11,150 nt of DNA from an uncultured Bacteriovorax sp. (GTDB lineage: Bacteria; Bdellovibrionota; Bacteriovoracia; Bacteriovoracales; Bacteriovoracaceae). Position numbers and translations under genes: made by a program. The notes under the pieces were generated by a model, which saw only the letters and a list, made by a program, of their open reading frames with translations, made no database searches and was not told where the DNA came from. Shown here piece after piece: positions 1-9,872 of this stretch (positions within the stretch are counted from its first letter, which is position 1; every line of letters begins with the position of its first letter). The stretch covers positions 1 to 11,150 of the forward strand of contig CAMLRB010000127.1 of NCBI GenBank assembly GCA_946482295.1, in the 5' to 3' direction.

Positions 1-6
1 AAGATG

Positions 7-29
7 AGTGGTCCGATAGGACCACTTTT
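7..29 (+). terminator. Hairpin with short T-tract upstream of the bactofilin gene
   Basis: A perfect 8-bp inverted repeat, AGTGGTCC (7-14) and GGACCACT (19-26), encloses a GATA loop and is followed by TTTTC. This is the form of a Rho-independent terminator for a gene to the left of the window. It ends only about 15-20 bases before the bactofilin start, leaving no room for a promoter in between. It may therefore be a leaky terminator or an intercistronic processing/stability hairpin rather than an absolute end. The stem is seen directly; the function is inferred. Confidence 0.6.
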
Positions 30-49
30 CGTTTAAAGGAATCATGTTT

Positions 50-400
50 ATGGAAAGACGTCGCGGAGAAGTTTCGGCCATCATCGAAGAGGGCTGCAAA
101 TTTGAAGGGAACTTATCTTTTAACGGTACCGCCCGAATCGCTGGGATCGTTAACGGAAGTGTTTTCTCAAACGATACAGTCGTTATTTCAGAAGGCGCGA
201 TCATCAATGCCGACATAAATGCCAACATCATCATCATCGCTGGATCTGTAAAAGGAAATATCAAAGCCAGCTCTCGAGTAGAAATATTGAAGCCTGCCCG
301 TTTTGAAGGAATAATAACTACACCTAGTTTAATTGTAGAAGAGGGCGTTATATTCCACGGTACAACAAAAATGCGTGATAAGAAAAACACGCAAATTTAA
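50..400 (+). CDS. Bactofilin (polymer-forming cytoskeletal protein)
   Basis: This is a small bactofilin of about 116 residues, near the lower end of the usual bactofilin length. Bactofilins polymerise without nucleotide into filaments that organise cell shape, polar proteins or chromosome-segregation factors. Almost the whole chain is one beta-helix domain of short hydrophobic-Gly repeats, visible as GTARIAGIVNGSV, AGSVKGNIKA, ARFEGIITTPSL and VIFHGTTKM. There is no signal peptide or membrane segment. Two in-frame ATGs exist, at 44 and 50. The AAGGA at 36-40 lies 3 bases before the first and 9 before the second, so 50 is preferred. Start 44 would add Met-Phe. The stop is TAA at 398-400. The next gene starts 131 bases downstream behind its own candidate promoter, so bactofilin is probably the end of an upstream unit. 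In many bacteria the atp operon and parAB lie near the origin, so a parAB neighbour to the left is plausible but not visible here. Confidence 0.88.
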   Translation: MERRRGEVSAIIEEGCKFEGNLSFNGTARIAGIVNGSVFSNDTVVISEGAIINADINANIIIIAGSVKGNIKASSRVEILKPARFEGIITTPSLIVEEGVIFHGTTKMRDKKNTQI

Positions 401-433
401 GCGCGTCATACACGTACATTCCTGTGATTTGGC

Positions 434-462
434 TTGACGAAAAACAAGCTAACCTTTATCAA
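434..462 (+). promoter_or_regulatory. Candidate sigma70 promoter of the ATP synthase operon
   Basis: TTGACG (434-439, 5 of 6 matches to the -35 consensus) is followed after 17 bases by TATCAA (457-462, 4 of 6 matches to the -10 consensus). This would place the transcript start near 469 and give a leader of about 60 bases before the first stalk gene. It is the best promoter-like pair in the 131-base gap between bactofilin and the operon. No obvious operator or strong leader hairpin was seen in the gap. Confidence 0.45.
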
Positions 463-531
463 TTAGTGACAAAAAAAAGTTCGTAATTCCACTATCCTTG
501 CTAATAGCGCAGAACGGGAGCTTTCATCTCT

Positions 532-990
532 ATGGATATGCTTAATAATTTCTTTCAATTGACTATCATCAAGTCACTAAAAATCGATCAAACTGTCATT
601 ATACAATTTATTCTTTTCGTTGTTGGTTTCAACATCATTGCTCCTCTTTTATTCAAAAGAATTCAGGAAATTTTAGATCTTCGTGAAGCTAAAACTACTA
701 AGCTTGAATCAAGTGCTCACCACATCTTCAAGCAAGCGGATGATCTTTCTGAGCAATACAAAGGGAAGATTGAAAAAACTCACCAAGATTCACAAGCAGT
801 GGCAACAAAGAAAAAGAACGAAGCACTAGCTGCGGAAAAAGAAGTTCTCACTTCAGCTGAAGAAAAAATGAATGCTGAATACGAAGCTAAAAAAGCAGCG
901 CTTGTTAAAGAATTAGCTGAAAAAAGAAATGTTGTTATGGCCGAAGCTGAAAAACTTTCTTCTAACTTACTCGATAAATTAACTAAATAA
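532..990 (+). CDS. atpX: ATP synthase F0 subunit b' (peripheral stalk)
   Basis: This is one of two b-type stalk subunits that link the delta/alpha head of F1 to membrane subunit a and stop the head from rotating with the shaft. The protein has 152 residues. It has a single membrane helix at about residues 21-41, followed by a basic-acidic segment (FKRIQEILDLREAKT, from about 41) and a long Ala/Glu/Lys-rich coiled coil to the C-terminus, the standard b/b' plan. Start 532 is preceded by GGGAG (516-520) at 11 bases. An in-frame ATG at 538 lies farther away and is less likely. It is the first gene of the operon, 8 bases before the second b gene. The b'/b labelling rests on order and length: in related deltaproteobacterial operons the short subunit without a signal peptide comes first. 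It could equally be labelled atpF. Confidence 0.9.
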   Translation: MDMLNNFFQLTIIKSLKIDQTVIIQFILFVVGFNIIAPLLFKRIQEILDLREAKTTKLESSAHHIFKQADDLSEQYKGKIEKTHQDSQAVATKKKNEALAAEKEVLTSAEEKMNAEYEAKKAALVKELAEKRNVVMAEAEKLSSNLLDKLTK

Positions 991-998
991 GGATTTAA

Positions 999-1547
999 AT
1001 GAAATCATTGATGAAGTATTCATTTATGTTCGCAGCTCTTAGCTCTCAAGCTTTCGCTGCTGCAAAAGGTGGTCACCACGAACCATCAATCGCTGATCTT
1101 ATGTACCCAGCAATCAACTTTGCTGTACTCGCTGGTTTCTTGTTCTGGAAAATGAAAACTCCAGTAATTGAAATGTTCAATAAGAAACACGATGAAGTTA
1201 AGTCTTTGATGAATTCTGCTGCAGAAAAAAGTAAAGCTGCTCAAGAAAGATTAAATTCACTTCAAGCAAAAATGAAAAACCTAGATTCAGAAGTTGCAAA
1301 AATCAAAGCTGACTATGAAGCAGATGCAAGCAACTTTGCTAAAACTCAAGCGAGTGAAACACAGGCGACAATCGCTCGTGTGAAGCGCGATCTAGAAAAT
1401 AAAATCGAAGGTGAGAAGAACGAGATTGTTGAACAGATGAATCAAGACCTCATCAACAAAGTAATTGCTAAAACTCAAGAGACAATTAAAGGGAACGCGG
1501 ACATGAAAACACGCGCGACTCAAAAAATTGTTTCTGAACTTCGCTAA
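999..1547 (+). CDS. atpF: ATP synthase F0 subunit b with N-terminal signal peptide
   Basis: This is the second stalk subunit, 182 residues, predicted to pair with b' as a heterodimer. The N-terminus looks like a signal peptide: basic start (MKSLMK), hydrophobic stretch and an AFA site, with cleavage expected after about residue 20. A short His-containing linker follows, then one membrane helix at about 36-50, KKHDEV at the membrane exit and a long coiled coil to the C-terminus. A signal peptide before the membrane helix is known for b subunits of delta- and epsilonproteobacterial type and would fix the N-out topology. AAGGAT (989-994) overlaps the upstream stop and sits 4 bases before the ATG. 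A second in-frame ATG at 1011 is possible but would shorten the basic region. It is 11 bases before atpH. Confidence 0.92.
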   Translation: MKSLMKYSFMFAALSSQAFAAAKGGHHEPSIADLMYPAINFAVLAGFLFWKMKTPVIEMFNKKHDEVKSLMNSAAEKSKAAQERLNSLQAKMKNLDSEVAKIKADYEADASNFAKTQASETQATIARVKRDLENKIEGEKNEIVEQMNQDLINKVIAKTQETIKGNADMKTRATQKIVSELR

Positions 1548-1558
1548 TAAGGATTAAC

Positions 1559-2098
1559 GTGAAAGAACAAATTATCGCGAAAGCCTACGCACAAGCCATT
1601 GTTGAACTCTCAGATGAAATGAAGTTGGATTTAACGTCTGAACTTACAAAGCTTACTGAGACAATTAATAAGAGTAATGATCTAGAAACTCTTCTTTTTT
1701 TAGAAGTTTTCACGGCAGAAGAAAAATTATCTGTACTTGATGCTGTAATGGCAAAACTTGGACTTTCTACAGTTACAAAAGACTTCATGAAACTACTTGT
1801 AGAGGAACAAAGAATTGGCATCATGCCAATGATCTACAAAAACGTAGTAGTCATTGATGACCACCGCAAAGGTTTCCTACGTGGAACAATTGAAGGTGCT
1901 GAATCGACAATTCCAGACGATGTAAAAAATAAACTTAAATCTTATCTTCAACAGAAGTTAGGGAAAGAAGCTATTCTTGAATATAAACAATCAAACTTGG
2001 TAACTGCTGGTTACAAAGTAACAGTTGAAGATCTTCAGTTAGATGCTTCTCTAGAAAATCAGTTAGAGAAATTTAAAGAAAGCGTTTTAAAATCATAA
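1559..2098 (+). CDS. atpH: ATP synthase F1 subunit delta (OSCP homologue)
   Basis: This subunit sits on top of the alpha3-beta3 head and anchors the b/b' stalk. Its 179 residues match the usual family length. The N-terminal helical domain opens with IIAKAYAQAIVELSD, the typical AtpH opening, and the C-terminal region has the conserved turn VTAGYKV (about residues 148-154) followed by an Asp-containing segment near the end. The start is GTG at 1559, supported by AAGGAT at 1549-1554, and there is no better ATG nearby. It lies between atpF and atpA as in other b'-b-delta-alpha operons. Confidence 0.93.
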   Translation: MKEQIIAKAYAQAIVELSDEMKLDLTSELTKLTETINKSNDLETLLFLEVFTAEEKLSVLDAVMAKLGLSTVTKDFMKLLVEEQRIGIMPMIYKNVVVIDDHRKGFLRGTIEGAESTIPDDVKNKLKSYLQQKLGKEAILEYKQSNLVTAGYKVTVEDLQLDASLENQLEKFKESVLKS

Positions 2099-2123
2099 TT
2101 AGTGATCGTTTACGTAGAGGTAA

Positions 2124-3635
<1,512 letters not shown>

Positions 3636-3659
3636 GAGTAAGAATTAGGAATATAAACA

Positions 3660-5958
<2,299 letters not shown>

Positions 5959-5984
5959 TTTAGAAAGCCCAAGGGACTCAAGGT

Positions 5985-6410
5985 ATGAAATATTTTACTG
6001 TAGATATATTAACGCCTTCAAAAATCATTGCAAAAGGGATTCACGCTGAATCCCTTTTGGTGCCAACTGTTCGTGGGCAAATCAATGTTCTTGAAAACCA
6101 CACTCACATCGTGACGAAACTTTCGACTGGTGTTCTAAGTGTATTTGGTGGAGCGGATTATGCTGACAGGCACTTCGCGATTTCATCAGGTGTTTGTAAA
6201 ATTCTAGACAACAATGTCATCATTATGAGCAACACGGCTGAAGAAAACACAGACGTGGATATCGAAAGAGCTAAGCTCGCGCTTAAAAACGCAGAAGATA
6301 AGCTCAAAAATACAGAAGGTCTCTCTGATGAAGAGATCGCTAGCTACCAACATAAAGTGGAACTTGCGAAACTTCGTATTCAATTGGGCGAATTCGTCCG
6401 ATCTCGCTAA
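5985..6410 (+). CDS. atpC: ATP synthase F1 subunit epsilon
   Basis: This small shaft subunit connects gamma to the c-ring and can inhibit ATP hydrolysis through its C-terminal helices. The protein has 141 residues. The N-terminal beta-sandwich (to about 85) begins FTVDILTPSKII, and the conserved turn that usually reads EGxxGxLPGH is here RGQINVLENH. The C-terminal helical hairpin is present (IERAKLALKNAEDKL, then a second helix to the end), so the regulatory part is not lost. AAGGGA at 5971-5976 lies 8 bases before the ATG. Codons 16-25 contain a perfect 12-bp inverted repeat, annotated separately. It is the last gene of the operon. Confidence 0.94.
   Translation: MKYFTVDILTPSKIIAKGIHAESLLVPTVRGQINVLENHTHIVTKLSTGVLSVFGGADYADRHFAISSGVCKILDNNVIIMSNTAEENTDVDIERAKLALKNAEDKLKNTEGLSDEEIASYQHKVELAKLRIQLGEFVRSR
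6031..6059 (+). promoter_or_regulatory. Perfect terminator-like stem-loop inside the atpC coding region
   Basis: CAAAAGGGATTC (6031-6042) and GAATCCCTTTTG (6048-6059) are exact reverse complements around a 5-base loop ACGCT. The A-tract, G/C core and T-tract have the form of a Rho-independent terminator, but the element lies in codons 16-25 of atpC. It could cause partial termination, pausing, or RNA processing between atpD and atpC. The stem is seen directly; the role is inferred, and codon constraints could produce it by chance. Confidence 0.5.
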
Positions 6411-6418
6411 TCAATTAT

Positions 6419-6457
6419 ATGAGTACTCAGTGATTAAATTCGTTGAGTACTCATTTT
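6419..6457 (+). terminator. Terminator of the ATP synthase operon, built from two identical palindromes
   Basis: ATGAGTACTCA (6419-6429) and TGAGTACTCAT (6444-6454) form a perfect 11-bp stem around a 14-base loop, with TTTT at the right base of the stem and beyond. It begins 9 bases after the atpC stop, where an operon terminator is expected. The stem core is only moderately GC-rich, so termination may be partial. Each arm is also itself the palindrome TGAGTACTCA. Confidence 0.6.
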
Positions 6458-6482
6458 CTACTAGGCAAATCTTAACATTCAA

Positions 6483-6510
6483 TTGAAACCCTTTTTGTAG
6501 CAATTACACT
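6483..6510 (+). promoter_or_regulatory. Candidate promoter of the exported-protein gene at 6524
   Basis: TTGAAA (6483-6488) and TACACT (6505-6510) are separated by 16 bases and match the sigma70 consensus at 5 of 6 and 4 of 6 positions. The predicted transcript start, near 6517, is only about 7 bases before the ATG. The mRNA would then be nearly leaderless, consistent with the absence of a ribosome binding site there. Confidence 0.4.
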
Positions 6511-6523
6511 TTAACTCATAGAT

Positions 6524-8551
6524 ATGATGAAAAAATCTGTGTTTGTTAAATCGTGTTCTGGCCTCTTTTTATCTGCCGTTGTGGTAGGTGGTATGGCGTA
6601 TTCTCATTCGAGAAGCACAGAAACGCGCACACTTGATTTAAGCGCTTTTTCTAATCTCGCGGCCAATGTTGAAGCCCTTTCACAAAAAAACGATTTAAAC
6701 AGTGTATCTGCAGCGGAAAACGAAGTTGAAGCAACAATCATTGCTCAGATTGATTCAGAAATTAAATATTCTATTCGCAAATCGCGTGTGACTTCTTTTA
6801 AACCGAAAAAAGTACAGGCCGCAGTTGCTAAAAAAGTTAATTATGAAAAAGTAAAAGTTGAAATCGCAGCATCGGAAGTGATGGATTCGGCCATTATCAA
6901 TAATACAGAGCTTGTTAAGTTGTATGCATTTTCTGCAGATCAATTAACTTATTCATCTTTTGCGAATCTAAGTTGGGATCTCGATAAAGTTGCAGCTGAT
7001 GATGTTATAAGAGACGAAGTTACAAATTCACTCGCAAGCACGAATGTTGAAGCAGATGCAGCTGACGATATGGTGATGTTTGACTATTCAAAATCTGAAG
7101 CAACTCCAGCAACGGAAATGGTTGAAACGAAAACGGCATCAAGAAAGATGTTCGATAGTCCACTTTCAAAATCAGTGAAGGCAGCGATCGCTCGCGAAGT
7201 GGCCGCCGTGAATACTCACAAAAATAGTACAGAACCTGTAGTGCCGGCTGCAAAATCTTCTTTAAGAAAAGAAGAAGTAGAAGAAGAGTCATTAGATAAA
7301 ATCATGGAAGATGAAGATAACATCATCTATGACTACTCAAAACAAACAGCTTCATCATCTGCTCCTACTACAAAAGAAGCTATTTCGGCATTCATGGCAA
7401 CACCAGAAGACCAAGCGACAGAAAAAGAATTTACAATTAAAGCTCGCGAAATCAATCTGAATACTCAAAAAATCAGAGCAGCTATTGGTTATGAATTTGT
7501 TCCAGACTACGATCGTGCTGAACGTATTGATGATGGAGCCAATGGAGAAATCAAGGTTGCATACTCACTCACAGGTGAATTGAATACTCAAACGGGAGTG
7601 ATTCAAGCGCAAGGAATGATCCCAACAAGAGTGGAGCTAAATCTTGCAGAAAGTGGAATGACTATTCCTCTTATCAATGAAGAGGGTATTCAACAATTTC
7701 TCATGAAGAGAAAAATGGATATTCAAGGAAACCTTGCACTGTTTGCAATTGATCCATCTATTAAAGACATTGAGCTTGATTCTTCTTATGAAGCAAAACT
7801 GTTTTTCACAAAAGCATTCAAACAAGTTGGTTCTATAGAGGCAGCTGACTACATCATGTTCCTTGGTGTTCAAACTGGAAATACACTTCTACGTTATTTA
7901 CTGAGTAATAAAGAAACTGCTCAAAAAATTATTCACGTTGGTGATGGTGAAATGTTCTTTGAAGATAGCGATTTCGTGAATACTCAAAGAGAGCTATATA
8001 CTTTTACAACAAGATCTCTCCTTGGAAGAAAATCAAAAGAATTAAACATTGATGGTTCTCAGGTCGGTATCTTCGGAACAAAAACAACATCGAAGAAAAA
8101 AGCATTAAATGCCTATGAAATTAAAGTACCGGAAATGATCGCAGGATCTAGAAAGTATTTAGAATTCACACATATGCCGACGACTTTATATGTTGGTACT
8201 GAAGACGAAACAAGTATTGAAATTCCGGGTATGGATTTCATTAAGCGTGTTCTTCAAGCGAATGATATGGATGAACTAGGACAGCGCTGTATCGTTCAAG
8301 TGAATCTTGCAAAAGATATTCGTGATCTAAAAGTTAACGGTAAAAATAAGGCCGGAGAAATGTTTACTGAAACTTCGTTTTTAGATAATGATGGAAACTT
8401 TTCAACAGACAATCCAGAACTATCTGAAAAGATCTTCTTCATTGGCGATATGGAAGGTCAATTCAATGCGAAACTTGAATATACAGACGGATCGACACAA
8501 TTCCTAAAAACGTACTGCTCGGAAGGGAAGTACATCGTAGAACAACTTTAA
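6524..8551 (+). CDS. Large exported protein of unknown function with a repeated DYSK motif
   Basis: I do not recognise the family. The 675-residue chain starts with a basic N-terminus and a hydrophobic stretch (about residues 12-25), a signal peptide or N-terminal anchor; no clear AxA site or lipobox is present. Residues about 30-300 are rich in Ala, Glu, Ser, Lys and Val and look largely disordered. They contain two copies of an acidic-hydrophobic motif ending in DYSK, DDMVMFDYSK (181-190) and EDNIIYDYSK (264-273). Residues about 300-675 look folded and beta-rich, with GYEFVPDYDRAERIDDG from residue 322 and an Ig-like C-terminal segment. Cys589 and Cys665 could form a disulphide outside the cytoplasm. 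The start has no ribosome binding site; ATG 6527 is an alternative. The gene is probably monocistronic, between the atp terminator and a convergent patatin. A periplasmic or surface location is inferred. Confidence 0.85.
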   Translation: MMKKSVFVKSCSGLFLSAVVVGGMAYSHSRSTETRTLDLSAFSNLAANVEALSQKNDLNSVSAAENEVEATIIAQIDSEIKYSIRKSRVTSFKPKKVQAAVAKKVNYEKVKVEIAASEVMDSAIINNTELVKLYAFSADQLTYSSFANLSWDLDKVAADDVIRDEVTNSLASTNVEADAADDMVMFDYSKSEATPATEMVETKTASRKMFDSPLSKSVKAAIAREVAAVNTHKNSTEPVVPAAKSSLRKEEVEEESLDKIMEDEDNIIYDYSKQTASSSAPTTKEAISAFMATPEDQATEKEFTIKAREINLNTQKIRAAIGYEFVPDYDRAERIDDGANGEIKVAYSLTGELNTQTGVIQAQGMIPTRVELNLAESGMTIPLINEEGIQQFLMKRKMDIQGNLALFAIDPSIKDIELDSSYEAKLFFTKAFKQVGSIEAADYIMFLGVQTGNTLLRYLLSNKETAQKIIHVGDGEMFFEDSDFVNTQRELYTFTTRSLLGRKSKELNIDGSQVGIFGTKTTSKKKALNAYEIKVPEMIAGSRKYLEFTHMPTTLYVGTEDETSIEIPGMDFIKRVLQANDMDELGQRCIVQVNLAKDIRDLKVNGKNKAGEMFTETSFLDNDGNFSTDNPELSEKIFFIGDMEGQFNAKLEYTDGSTQFLKTYCSEGKYIVEQL

Positions 8552-8554
8552 GTC

Positions 8555-9754
8555 CTAGACCCATTCCATTTTTTTGAAAACTTCAAAAGTCTTTTTGTAA
8601 CCAGCAGTCATGATGTATTTCGCCTTTTGCGGATCAAGCGAAAATGAATTTGTGAAAAATAACTTATAGTGTGAATGATCTGGATAAATATCTATATATT
8701 TGACGTGCGGACGAAAGGCCATTTTACGTTCAATAATAGAAGTTATGTTGTGACGATCTTTTTGACTGAAATTGTTCGTTTTCATGTAATCATTCACAGT
8801 ATCGATAATATCTTTTGAAAGTGTGATGTGACTTCTCGAAGAGACAATCTTTTTCTGGATCATGAGATAGATGGCCTGCATACAAATTGCAGGTAGGCCA
8901 TAATTAATCAATGATCCAATTTCATCATGGTAGTGATAAGGCGTATGTGTCCATGCACTAATTATAAAATCACATTTGTTATCAACAGCTACGTGATTAG
9001 ATAACGTCTCACGTATTTCCCCGTCAATGTAGTAGTCTAATTGACCAGTGAGAGGATTTTTAATTGGATATGGAGCATAGAATGGCGGAACACTCATACT
9101 GGCCGCAACTGCACTCGTGATATCTACTCCAGTGTAATACTCAGCTGTCGAATCGTGAATGGGGCTAGGGTAATTGTACTTACTGAAAATAACCTTACGA
9201 GAGTGATCTAATTGCGTGGCCACAACAAACATATCAGCGGCGTATTCTTCAAATTGTTGTGAAAGAATAACGTTTTTTTGCATGTATTGATTAAGGCCTT
9301 CTGTAGAAAAAAGCCCGTTTATGTTTAGCAATGGCTTAGCCATTTGTTTTATTAGTGCAGGAAATCCCTCAAGAGGATTATAAAAATTAAAGTCGAAGCT
9401 AGTTTTTAAAGGCATCTTTCTCGAAAGCATATCAGCATATGTGACAGGCTTAAGTGATGTCTGGGAATTTTTGCGATTGATAGTAGCATCGATGACATCA
9501 ATCGGACGAAACCCAGAAGCAAAATAAAGATTGATCAAAGATCCAGCACTAGAGCCAACATAAGTTGAAATTTCGTAATCGGGATTTAGTGGCGATTTGT
9601 TATGTTTTAAAACAAATCCAAACTCTTCCAACGCGAGGGCCACACCCAAATGCCAGGAGGCTGCTTTAACAACACCGCCTGAGAGGACAAGGGCCGTTTT
9701 TTTATTCTTAAATGGACTGAGGTCTATATCGTGATACATCTTAATAAAAAGCAT
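8555..9754 (-). CDS. Patatin-like phospholipase family protein
   Basis: This is a predicted Ser-Asp dyad lipid acyl hydrolase of 399 residues. The oxyanion-hole region is LSGGVVKA (24-31). The nucleophile elbow is GSSAG (67-71) with Ser69 as the likely nucleophile, and the partner Asp is Asp244 in YIDGEIRE. The residue after DG is Glu where the family usually has Gly or Ala. Patatins release fatty acids from membrane phospholipids or act on storage lipids; the substrate cannot be read from sequence. There is no signal peptide, so the protein is cytoplasmic or leaves by a type V/III-like or unknown route; no POTRA or barrel domain is fused. Start 9754 and an in-frame ATG at 9739 are both possible, and neither has a good ribosome binding site. 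The patatin domain begins near residue 20, so both preserve it. The gene is convergent with the exported-protein gene (3 bases between stops) and divergent from the HTH gene. Confidence 0.9.
   Translation of the reverse strand: MLFIKMYHDIDLSPFKNKKTALVLSGGVVKAASWHLGVALALEEFGFVLKHNKSPLNPDYEISTYVGSSAGSLINLYFASGFRPIDVIDATINRKNSQTSLKPVTYADMLSRKMPLKTSFDFNFYNPLEGFPALIKQMAKPLLNINGLFSTEGLNQYMQKNVILSQQFEEYAADMFVVATQLDHSRKVIFSKYNYPSPIHDSTAEYYTGVDITSAVAASMSVPPFYAPYPIKNPLTGQLDYYIDGEIRETLSNHVAVDNKCDFIISAWTHTPYHYHDEIGSLINYGLPAICMQAIYLMIQKKIVSSRSHITLSKDIIDTVNDYMKTNNFSQKDRHNITSIIERKMAFRPHVKYIDIYPDHSHYKLFFTNSFSLDPQKAKYIMTAGYKKTFEVFKKMEWV
8572..8596 (+). terminator. Weak AT-only hairpin with T-run after the exported-protein gene
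   Basis: TTTTGAA (8572-8578) and TTCAAAA (8582-8588) pair around AAC and are followed by GTCTTTTT. The element starts about 20 bases after the stop of the gene at 6524-8551 and lies inside the 3' end of the convergent patatin gene. It could end the + strand transcript, but the stem has only two G/C pairs at most, so the call is weak. No better terminator was seen for either convergent gene. Confidence 0.25.
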
Positions 9755-9764
9755 AACACTGAAA

Positions 9765-9822
9765 AGTGCAAATTAGTCAGGAGAATTAAATTGAGTAAAA
9801 AAGGCGGACATATTTTTGCACT
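9765..9822. repeat. Divergent-promoter inverted repeat AGTGCAAA / TTTGCACT
   Basis: AGTGCAAA (9765-9772) and TTTGCACT (9815-9822) are exact reverse complements with centres 50 bases apart, in the gap between the divergent patatin and HTH genes. The right arm overlaps the candidate -35 of the HTH gene. The left arm also forms a small CACT-GAAA-AGTG hairpin (9757-9768). This could be a pair of binding sites, perhaps for the adjacent HTH protein. At 8 bp per arm, chance is a real alternative. Confidence 0.3.
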
Positions 9823-9844
9823 GTCTTTTCAAAACTTTGATAAC
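9816..9844 (+). promoter_or_regulatory. Weak candidate promoter of the HTH / outer-membrane protein pair
   Basis: TTGCAC (9816-9821) and GATAAC (9839-9844) are 17 bases apart. Both match the sigma70 boxes only partly. A start near 9851 would give a leader of about 22 bases that includes the GGAGA ribosome binding site at 9864-9868, which fits well with the chosen start of the HTH gene. Confidence 0.3.
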
Positions 9845-9872
9845 ATATTTGAATACTCACTACGGAGAGATT

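Noticed and set aside
373..392. GCGTG / CACGC inverted repeat at the end of bactofilin as a terminator.
   Set aside because: Only a 5-bp stem with a 10-base loop, inside the coding region and without a T-run.
404..439. CGTCA / TGACG inverted repeat upstream of the ATP synthase operon as an operator.
   Set aside because: Arms of only 5 bp far apart; expected by chance.
1585..1824. Open frame of 79 codons on the - strand inside atpH.
   Set aside because: Ser-rich shadow of a conserved ATP synthase gene.
7020..7292. Open frame of 90 codons on the - strand opposite the disordered part of the exported protein.
   Set aside because: Leu/Phe/Ser-rich composition is what the reverse of a Lys/Glu/Ala-rich coding region gives; no ribosome binding site or recognisable domain.
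9816..9872. TTG start giving the HTH protein 19 extra N-terminal residues.
   Set aside because: No ribosome binding site before it, and ATG 9873 has a well-placed GGAGA; the extra residues would precede the HTH domain with no family support.
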